Assembly: GCA_003155175.1 (NCBI GenBank)
Contig: PMFP01000033.1
Coordinates: 15,681 to 27,199 of the forward strand
Origin: Vulcanimicrobiota bacterium
GTDB lineage: Bacteria > Vulcanimicrobiota > Vulcanimicrobiia > Vulcanimicrobiales > Vulcanimicrobiaceae
Direction of reading: 5' to 3'
DNA: 11,519 nt
The translations under genes and the position numbers were made by a program. The notes beneath the pieces are model-generated. The model searched no databases and was not told the DNA's origin. It saw only the letters and a program-made list of their open reading frames with translations. Below are positions 5,909-11,519 of this stretch, one piece after another; the first letter of the stretch is position 1, and each line of letters begins with the position of its first letter.

Positions 5909-8900
5909 TTACCTGAAGAACCGCTGGAAAGTGAAGCTAAAGCCGCTTCCTTCCCCGTCGGGCACCCCGATTGCAAGCGGCAATCCGGGATACGCCTGCG
6001 CTTTGTTCTGATCGGTCAGGCGCGATGCTCCCGACTGATTGAAGAACGACACCTGGGCGCTGTTGAGGCCGCCCTGATTGTAGACGAGTCCGAACGACTG
6101 GAAACTCGGAATCCCGAAGGTGCGGGCGTACGTGAAGCTCACGTTCTTGCCCAGCACCCGGCGTGCGCTGAGTCCCACGTTCCCATAGTAACTGAGCGTC
6201 AGGTTGACGTCGCTCAGGCCCAAGGTGCTTCCCAGCGCCGACTCGAGCGGCGACAGGAGCGCGTTGCTGAACTGGGCGTTGAGAATGTTGAAGGCCTCCT
6301 GCCCAACCGTGATCTGATTGACGGTGCGCTGCGGATACGGCCCGTTCGTCTGGAATGCGATCGGCGCGACGAAGCCTCCGAAAGGCGCGATCAGCGCGAG
6401 GATTTGCTCCTGCGAATAGCCGGGCGGGTTGGAGTCGAGCTTGATGTTGAGGTTATCGACCCGTCCGTCCACCGTGATGGTCACGTCGGCCGTGCCGAAC
6501 GGATTGCGACGCGGATCGGGGTCGGGGTTCACGACGTTCGTGGTCGCCACCGCGTTCAGCGTAGGAATGAGGCCCTCGTCGGGCCGGAACACGACGGTTC
6601 CCGACCGGACGCGAAACGCGCGATCGAAGTACGTCAGGGTGCCGCCGGTCGAGGTGATCGTGCCGTCCAACACCGGATCGGAGACGCTGCCCGTGACCGC
6701 AAGGCTCCCGGTCGCACCGATGTCGAGGCCCGCTCCAAGTCCGCTGCCGCCCCGGACGCGCACGTTGTTGCCCGCCTTGAGGTCGAGGTTGAGTCCGGCG
6801 TTGAAGGGCAGCGGAGCCGTCGCCCCGCCTTGCTTGCCCGACGCGGCCGCCGCGAGCGCGGAGAACAGAATGGTCGCGTTTTCGAGCGCCACCTTACCGC
6901 TGAGCAAGGCATCGTGATGGGCTTGCCGCTCGAGCGCGAATTTTCCGTCGATCGTTCCCGATCCGTAAGCGGGGAAGTCGAGCTGAGCGTTCGAGGCGCT
7001 CGCTTCTAGCGAATAGACCGCGTTCCCGGATGCGCCGAACGCGATGGTGCCGGCGGCGCTGAGGCTCCCGTTTCCAAGACGCGACGAGAAGTGCTTGAGC
7101 TGCGCGCTCTGATTGCCGAAGACGATCGACGCGACCGTGTCGGTAATGGGCGTGCGTTGCAGGTCGCTCACGTACGAGCCCTTCGTCAAACCAAGGTTTC
7201 CGAAAATGCGCGGTTCGCCGACGGTACCCGCCAGACCGAAATGGCCGTCGATCTCGCCGCCGAGTTTCGTCCCGTTTCCCAGCACGGGAGAGAGAACGTC
7301 GGGGTTCACGCCGGCAACTTGAACGTCGAATCCGAGCGAGCGCGACGCGGGCCCGACCCCGAACGGATCGAGCTGAAGCGGCAGGTCTCCGGCGAGGGTG
7401 ACCTGTCCGCCGCCGAGCTCGGCGCCTGCATTGCCGAGCTCGAGCGTGCTTCCTTTGAGACGCAGCTGGCCGAAAAGCGAATCGACCTTCAATCCGCGAT
7501 ACGAGACCTTCTGCGCGTCGAAGGCCCCGCTCACCGTGGGCGTTTTGAGGGTGCCTCCCACGGCCACGGTGAGCTCGGCGTTGCCGACGACGTCCGGCTG
7601 CGCGTGCGTGAATTGCGACATCAGCATCGGAAGGTCGTCTGAGCTCGCGTGGACCTTCAGGTCGACCGGCGAATCCGGCTGCAAGCCGAAATTTCCGGAA
7701 GCGGTCGCCGCGAGGCCGGGCGCGGCGAGCGAGCCTCCGTCGATGTCCACGCGCCGGCCGTTCGAGTGACCGGAGAGCTCGAAGCTGTCGATCGGCAAAC
7801 GTCCGAACGTTCCGTCGAGGACGCTCGTGGAACCGCGTATCGACAGGTTGGGATAGCGGCCGTCGATCCGCGCCTCGCCGTTCGCCCTTCCCGTGATGGG
7901 AATTTGCGGAAAGCCGAACGCGGCGATCCAGAGCGAGAGATCGAGATTCGACATCGTCGCGGAAACGTCGTACCGCGAGCCCAGCACCATCGCTTGCCAG
8001 CTCTTCGCCGGCGAAATCCCAATCGATCCGCTTGCGTCGAGACGCCCGTGTTCGCCGCCGACCGAAAGCGTTCCGGAGAGCGCGCTGCTCGCGCTCGACC
8101 ATCGTGCGCGCGTGTCGCCGATGGGAAGGTTGCGGTAGCGGAACTTCGCGATGTCGACGTTTCCCCCGGTGCGCACGTTGTCGCGGCTCACGTCGGCATG
8201 GAACGCGATCGAACCGCTGCCGTCGAGCGTGTCGCCGGTGTCGAAGAAATTGTTGAAGTCCGACAGATCCGCGACGGGCGCCGACACGCGAATCGCGGCG
8301 CGCTGCGGCTCCGACATCGCGTCGAATTGCGTAAACGTCGACGCGAAGAGAACGCCGCCGTTCGTCGCGCTCACCGAGCCGCCGCCGGCAGCGATCGTCG
8401 CGCGGCCGTTGACGAAGGAAAGCCCGTTGACGTCTCCGCCTCCGACCACGACCGGTCCGCGCACGTGCGGATCCAGTCCGCTTCCCGAGACGGCGAGATC
8501 GGCCGCGAACGTTCCTTGCGTTTCGTAATTCGGAAGCCGCAGTGCGTGCAAGGAGCCCGCAACGTCGGCGGCCGGAATGGTCGCGTGCAGATCGTAGGAG
8601 GGCGCGGACGATGACAGCGCGCCGATCGAGCCGTTCAAAAACGCAAAGCTTCCGCCGAGCGCGACCACGCCCGCGCCGATCTTCACGCCGTTCCCGGCCA
8701 TCGCGAGCACGCCGGTTCCCGCAATGGGAATGCCTGCGGCGCTGCCGTGCTGCAGTGCGAACGTGCCGTCGTAGGCGGGCAGCGGATCGCCCGGCTGCAG
8801 CGTCCCCGCGCTCGAGATGCGGCCGCCGGTCAGGGGCAAGCCGAGGCCGCGGAGTTGTCCGCCGTCGAGGCCGCTGGCGATCAACGAGAGGCCGGTACCC

Positions 8901-11062
8901 TTGGGGACGCCGGGCGAGACCGCGTAGGTTCCGGCCACGACCACGTCGCCGCCGGCCGTGCGCGCGTGCCCCGAATAGACGCGCAGTAATCCGTCGCGGA
9001 TGGACATGGTTCCGTTCACGTGCGAGATCGGGATCCCGTGTATGGACGCGCCTTGCAACGCAAGGTTGTCGGCCTGAACCACGACCGCATTGTCCTGGAG
9101 CGCGATGGCCGCCGTGCCGGAGACCGCACCGTGAGCCGCGATGCCGCCCAAGAAGGGTTCCAAGCCGTCCAGCGTGCCGTTGAAGACGCCGCGCGCGATC
9201 AGCGCCTTGGTCGAGAAGGACCCCCGTCCGTCGAAGGTGCCCCATGGACCGCTCGCGCTGAGCGAGGTGATCTCCGCGCCGGCCATGGTCCCGGCAAAAC
9301 CCGCCTTGATCCGGTCGAACCGTACGCCCGCAATGTCCGCGCCTCCAACGTCGATCGCGCCGCCGACCGCGACGTGGCGCCCGCTCCCCGTGCCGGCGAT
9401 CTGGGCGTCGGTCACGCGCGTGTCGATCGGCGGCACGCTGGGCAGCGTCAAGCCCGGGAACTCTTGGTGGGCCGGAGCGTGGAGCGCGACGTCCGAGGCG
9501 TATCCCCAAAAGGCGCTCGTGTCGTCGGGTCTGTCGAGCGCGTACCCGCCGTCGAAGCGCCCGCGTCCCGCGTGCACGCGAAACGGCGCGACCGAGGCGG
9601 TTCCGTTCGGATCGGCAACCGCGAGAGCGCCGAGCCGGTCGATCCCGCGCACCGACGCGAACGCTCCGCGAGCGTGCATGTGCAAGTCGGTTCCGGTCAC
9701 GATCGCGTCCCCGACGACGCGCTCGCTGCCGAGCAATTCTCCCAGAAACGGCAGACGGTCCGCGGGCGCGCCGAGGTGCACGACGAGATTCGAAACCACC
9801 GCCGCGTTCGTGTCCAGCGAGCCGAGCACCAAAACGTCGGCCCCGCCGTAGGACGCGCGCAGCGGCAAGAAGGCGACGATGCCGTGGTTGATCGCCACGG
9901 CGGCATGCATGTTTTCGAACGGCACGTTCGCATATTTCGCGTTCGGCGCGTCCGCGTGGATCCCGATGACCGGATCGGCGAGAGCACCCGACAGGCCGAC
10001 GTGCAGCGTCGTCGCTCCGGAGACCGGCTGCGCTTTAGCGAACGCAAACGCCTCGCGAAGGTCGGCGAGGTCGCCCTCGCCGTCGATCCTCAATTGCAGC
10101 TTCGGATCGGCAAAATCGTAAATCGATCCGCTAGCGCGAAAATGCGACTTCGCGAGCGTCGCATCCAGCCCGTGCGTGAAAAACGCGTCGTCGATCACGT
10201 CGACGTGTCCGTTCAGGTCTTCGATCGGCCGCGTCATCAAGGAGAGCGCGACCGCGACGCCGGTCGCATCGACCGCAACGCTGGCGTGGTAGTCTCCGCC
10301 GAAGAGGTCCGTCACGCCGAGCGCGTAGAGCCGGGCGGAGAAGTTGGTGCCGCTGCCCGCCAGCACGCTGGCATCTTTGGTCGTAATGAAAAAGTCGGCG
10401 AGCTCCCGCAAGGGAATCCGCGCCGCGCGCGCGTCGTGCATGGCGTAGCCGCGCGTCACGTCCACCGTTCCCGCGACGTGAAAACTCTCGCGCGGCTGGG
10501 TCAAAAACGCGCCGTCCAGAACGTAATGCGAACGCGCCGAGCTGTCGATCTCGCCGTTCCACTGCACGTCGCCGATGCGAAAGTGCCGTCCGCCCGGATC
10601 GGCGTCCGCCGCGCGAATGTCGACCGAGCCGTCGCGAATTGCGAAGGCGAACTTCAGCGGCACCGCGTCGGGAGCCGCGGGCAACGCCGGACCCGCGCTC
10701 TGCGCGGCCGGCACGGCGACGTTGTAGTTTCCGGAGGCGTCGCGCGAGATGGTCACCAGCGGCCCGTCGATCGTCACCGACCGTAAACCGAAGCGGTGCG
10801 CGCTTCCGGGAAGCAGGTCGCGCAAGTTGTAGCCGACGTCGATCCGGCGCGCGTCCAAGATCGGCCGGCCGTCGCGCGATAGGCGGACGCCCGAGAAGGT
10901 TGCGACGTTCCGGTCGACGCGCAGGTCCCCGAGCTGCAGCTCGTAACCGGCCAAGCGCGCGGACGCTACCAATACGGCCCGCGCGACCTCGTGACGCCGC
11001 ACGACCGCCCATCCAGCAACCATCAACGCGAGGATGGCCAACGTCGCTACGGCCTTGCGCAC
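5909..11062 (-). CDS. tamB: TamB/AsmA-like inter-membrane protein (1717 aa)
   Basis: TamB belongs to the AsmA-like group of long beta-rich proteins that are thought to span the periplasm and carry phospholipids to the outer membrane, and that also support barrel-protein assembly. Residues 4-21 form an N-terminal membrane anchor. An AsmA-like opening follows: strands such as GVRLSRDGRPILDARRIDVG, then GPLVTISRD and the GNYNV motif (D108-V115). The middle 1200 or so residues are repetitive short beta strands with many Gly, Asp and Ala turns. The C-terminal TamB (DUF490) domain, about 1400-1717, shows TLTYFDRAFRVRSGTVVF (F1483) and NPPGYSQEQILALIAPFGG (S1550), and ends in barrel-like strands. 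E. coli TamB is 1259 aa, so this one is about a third longer. The start is GTG at 11062 with AAGG 5 bases upstream. It lies 61 bp after gyrB and before bamA, with no tamA seen, so BamA itself may be its outer-membrane partner. Confidence 0.94.
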   Translation of the reverse strand: MRKAVATLAILALMVAGWAVVRRHEVARAVLVASARLAGYELQLGDLRVDRNVATFSGVRLSRDGRPILDARRIDVGYNLRDLLPGSAHRFGLRSVTIDGPLVTISRDASGNYNVAVPAAQSAGPALPAAPDAVPLKFAFAIRDGSVDIRAADADPGGRHFRIGDVQWNGEIDSSARSHYVLDGAFLTQPRESFHVAGTVDVTRGYAMHDARAARIPLRELADFFITTKDASVLAGSGTNFSARLYALGVTDLFGGDYHASVAVDATGVAVALSLMTRPIEDLNGHVDVIDDAFFTHGLDATLAKSHFRASGSIYDFADPKLQLRIDGEGDLADLREAFAFAKAQPVSGATTLHVGLSGALADPVIGIHADAPNAKYANVPFENMHAAVAINHGIVAFLPLRASYGGADVLVLGSLDTNAAVVSNLVVHLGAPADRLPFLGELLGSERVVGDAIVTGTDLHMHARGAFASVRGIDRLGALAVADPNGTASVAPFRVHAGRGRFDGGYALDRPDDTSAFWGYASDVALHAPAHQEFPGLTLPSVPPIDTRVTDAQIAGTGSGRHVAVGGAIDVGGADIAGVRFDRIKAGFAGTMAGAEITSLSASGPWGTFDGRGSFSTKALIARGVFNGTLDGLEPFLGGIAAHGAVSGTAAIALQDNAVVVQADNLALQGASIHGIPISHVNGTMSIRDGLLRVYSGHARTAGGDVVVAGTYAVSPGVPKGTGLSLIASGLDGGQLRGLGLPLTGGRISSAGTLQPGDPLPAYDGTFALQHGSAAGIPIAGTGVLAMAGNGVKIGAGVVALGGSFAFLNGSIGALSSSAPSYDLHATIPAADVAGSLHALRLPNYETQGTFAADLAVSGSGLDPHVRGPVVVGGGDVNGLSFVNGRATIAAGGGSVSATNGGVLFASTFTQFDAMSEPQRAAIRVSAPVADLSDFNNFFDTGDTLDGSGSIAFHADVSRDNVRTGGNVDIAKFRYRNLPIGDTRARWSSASSALSGTLSVGGEHGRLDASGSIGISPAKSWQAMVLGSRYDVSATMSNLDLSLWIAAFGFPQIPITGRANGEARIDGRYPNLSIRGSTSVLDGTFGRLPIDSFELSGHSNGRRVDIDGGSLAAPGLAATASGNFGLQPDSPVDLKVHASSDDLPMLMSQFTHAQPDVVGNAELTVAVGGTLKTPTVSGAFDAQKVSYRGLKVDSLFGQLRLKGSTLELGNAGAELGGGQVTLAGDLPLQLDPFGVGPASRSLGFDVQVAGVNPDVLSPVLGNGTKLGGEIDGHFGLAGTVGEPRIFGNLGLTKGSYVSDLQRTPITDTVASIVFGNQSAQLKHFSSRLGNGSLSAAGTIAFGASGNAVYSLEASASNAQLDFPAYGSGTIDGKFALERQAHHDALLSGKVALENATILFSALAAAASGKQGGATAPLPFNAGLNLDLKAGNNVRVRGGSGLGAGLDIGATGSLAVTGSVSDPVLDGTITSTGGTLTYFDRAFRVRSGTVVFRPDEGLIPTLNAVATTNVVNPDPDPRRNPFGTADVTITVDGRVDNLNIKLDSNPPGYSQEQILALIAPFGGFVAPIAFQTNGPYPQRTVNQITVGQEAFNILNAQFSNALLSPLESALGSTLGLSDVNLTLSYYGNVGLSARRVLGKNVSFTYARTFGIPSFQSFGLVYNQGGLNSAQVSFFNQSGASRLTDQNKAQAYPGLPLAIGVPDGEGSGFSFTFQRFFR

Positions 11063-11123
11063 GATGACCTTATACCCCGAGCGGCGAGTCGGCCCCCGCT
11101 ATCGCGGAAGACCGGCATTCGGC
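11063..11123 (-). other. gyrB-tamB intergenic gap
   Basis: This 61-bp gap carries the tamB Shine-Dalgarno (AAGG) at its left end and one small hairpin, CCGC/GCGG around four bases (11096-11107). The stem is short and has no T-run, so nothing here looks like a terminator, and read-through from gyrB into tamB is likely. A TATAAG sits too close to the start codon to act as a normal -10. Confidence 0.5.
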
Positions 11124-11519
11124 CTAGAGGTCGAGGTTCTTGACCGACTTCGCGTAGTCGAAAATATATTGCTTGCGCGGTTCGACCTTGTCGCCCATCA
11201 GGTCGGTGAAGATCTGTTCGGCCTCGACCGCGTCCTCGACGGTGATCTGCTTGAGGCGCCGGTGGCCGACTTCCATCGTCGTCTCGGCCAGCTGCTCGGC
11301 ATCCATCTCGCCCAAGCCTTTATATTGTTGGATCGTGAAGTCTTTCGCGTCCTCGTCGCCGATGACGCTCTTGTAGTCGGCCTCGCTAAAAGCCCACCAC
11401 TGCTTCTTGCCCTTGCGTATGCCGTAGAGCGGCGGCTGCGCGATGAACACGTGGCCCTGCTCGACGAGCGGCTTCATCTGGCGGTAGAAGAACGTGAGCA
11501 GCAGCGTGCGGATGTGCGA
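11124..11519 (-). CDS. gyrB: GyrB, DNA gyrase subunit B (C-terminal 131 residues)
   Basis: GyrB is the ATPase subunit of DNA gyrase, the type II topoisomerase that adds negative supercoils. Only the end of the TOPRIM and tail region is in the window. It opens with SHIRTLLLTFFYRQM, the segment straight after the Mg-binding DxDxDG motif, which must lie just beyond the right edge. PLVEQGHVFIAQPPLYGI follows, then QQYKGLGEMDAEQL, the MEVGHRRLKQITVEDAVEAEQIF segment, LMGDKVEPR, and the end KSVKNLDL, all typical of GyrB. The first Met in the window (11477) is internal; the reading frame stays open to the edge. ParE is a homologue, but the LMGDKVEPRKQYI tail favours GyrB. The gene leads directly into an envelope operon, which is an unusual neighbour. 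Confidence 0.96.
   Translation of the reverse strand, partial: SHIRTLLLTFFYRQMKPLVEQGHVFIAQPPLYGIRKGKKQWWAFSEADYKSVIGDEDAKDFTIQQYKGLGEMDAEQLAETTMEVGHRRLKQITVEDAVEAEQIFTDLMGDKVEPRKQYIFDYAKSVKNLDL

Noticed and set aside
5885..7009. 374-codon plus-strand frame starting in the tamB-bamA gap.
   Set aside because: Nearly all of it is antisense to the conserved tamB C-terminal domain, and its composition is that of a shadow frame.
6894..9509. 871-codon alternative minus-strand frame inside tamB.
   Set aside because: The product is extremely Arg-rich and low in hydrophobic residues, typical of an out-of-frame reading of GC-rich coding DNA. The tamB frame alone gives coherent AsmA and DUF490 motifs.
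9020..10786. 588-codon open frame on the plus strand, opposite tamB.
   Set aside because: Its translation is Arg/Val/Asp-rich with no recognisable domain, and it lies wholly antisense to a gene with clear family motifs. Long shadow frames are expected from GC-rich codon use.
11069..11074. TATAAG on the minus strand as a -10 element for tamB.
   Set aside because: It lies only about 7 bases before the GTG start and overlaps the Shine-Dalgarno, so a leadered transcript could not start properly from it, and no -35 is visible.
1..11519. Mobile elements, defence systems, CRISPR arrays, tRNA or rRNA genes.
   Set aside because: All sequence is accounted for by core envelope and gyrase genes in one direction with gaps of at most 160 bp; no transposase, integrase, repeat array or RNA gene pattern was seen.

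Overview
The window is a compact, one-directional stretch of bacterial chromosome. Every gene lies on the minus strand, so transcription runs from the right end to the left. It reads as an outer-membrane biogenesis operon placed directly behind DNA gyrase. In transcription order it holds: gyrB (3' end only), a giant TamB/AsmA-like protein, BamA, three successive Skp/OmpH-type proteins of very different build, and lpxD (5' end, cut by the window edge). I see no plus-strand gene, RNA gene, mobile element or CRISPR array.

Organism: the DNA is GC-rich by eye and the cell must be a diderm making lipid A (BamA, Skp/OmpH, TamB, LpxD). A tamB-bamA-ompH-lpxD run with no separate tamA resembles outer-membrane clusters of diderm Terrabacteria (Negativicutes, Halanaerobiales and GC-rich relatives) more than the Proteobacterial bamA-skp-lpxD-fabZ-lpxA order. 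My tentative guess is a GC-rich uncultured lineage of the Eremiobacterota (WPS-2) type. This is inference; no taxonomic marker was searched.

Layout: 11519-11124 gyrB C-terminus; 61 bp gap; 11062-5909 tamB (1717 aa); 160 bp gap with three inverted repeats, the only real regulatory space here; 5748-3475 bamA (757 aa, four POTRA domains by my reading); 48 bp gap; 3426-2623 a secreted protein with two tandem OmpH domains; 2648-1347 a 433-aa lipoprotein whose two ends look like an OmpH domain split by a very long Gln/Ala-rich helix; 1350-943 a small OmpH lipoprotein; 926-1 lpxD. The last four genes are tightly packed (26-bp overlap, 4-bp GTGA overlap, 16-bp gap), which suggests translational coupling.

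How they fit together: LpxD makes the lipid A precursor, OmpH/Skp proteins hold unfolded outer-membrane proteins in the periplasm, BamA inserts them, and TamB is thought to form a lipid-conducting bridge between the membranes. The least ordinary part is the three-member OmpH array, with one free periplasmic fused dimer, one long lipid-anchored coil and one short lipid-anchored domain. It may be a membrane-tethered chaperone or spacer set that is not described in the classical Skp model.
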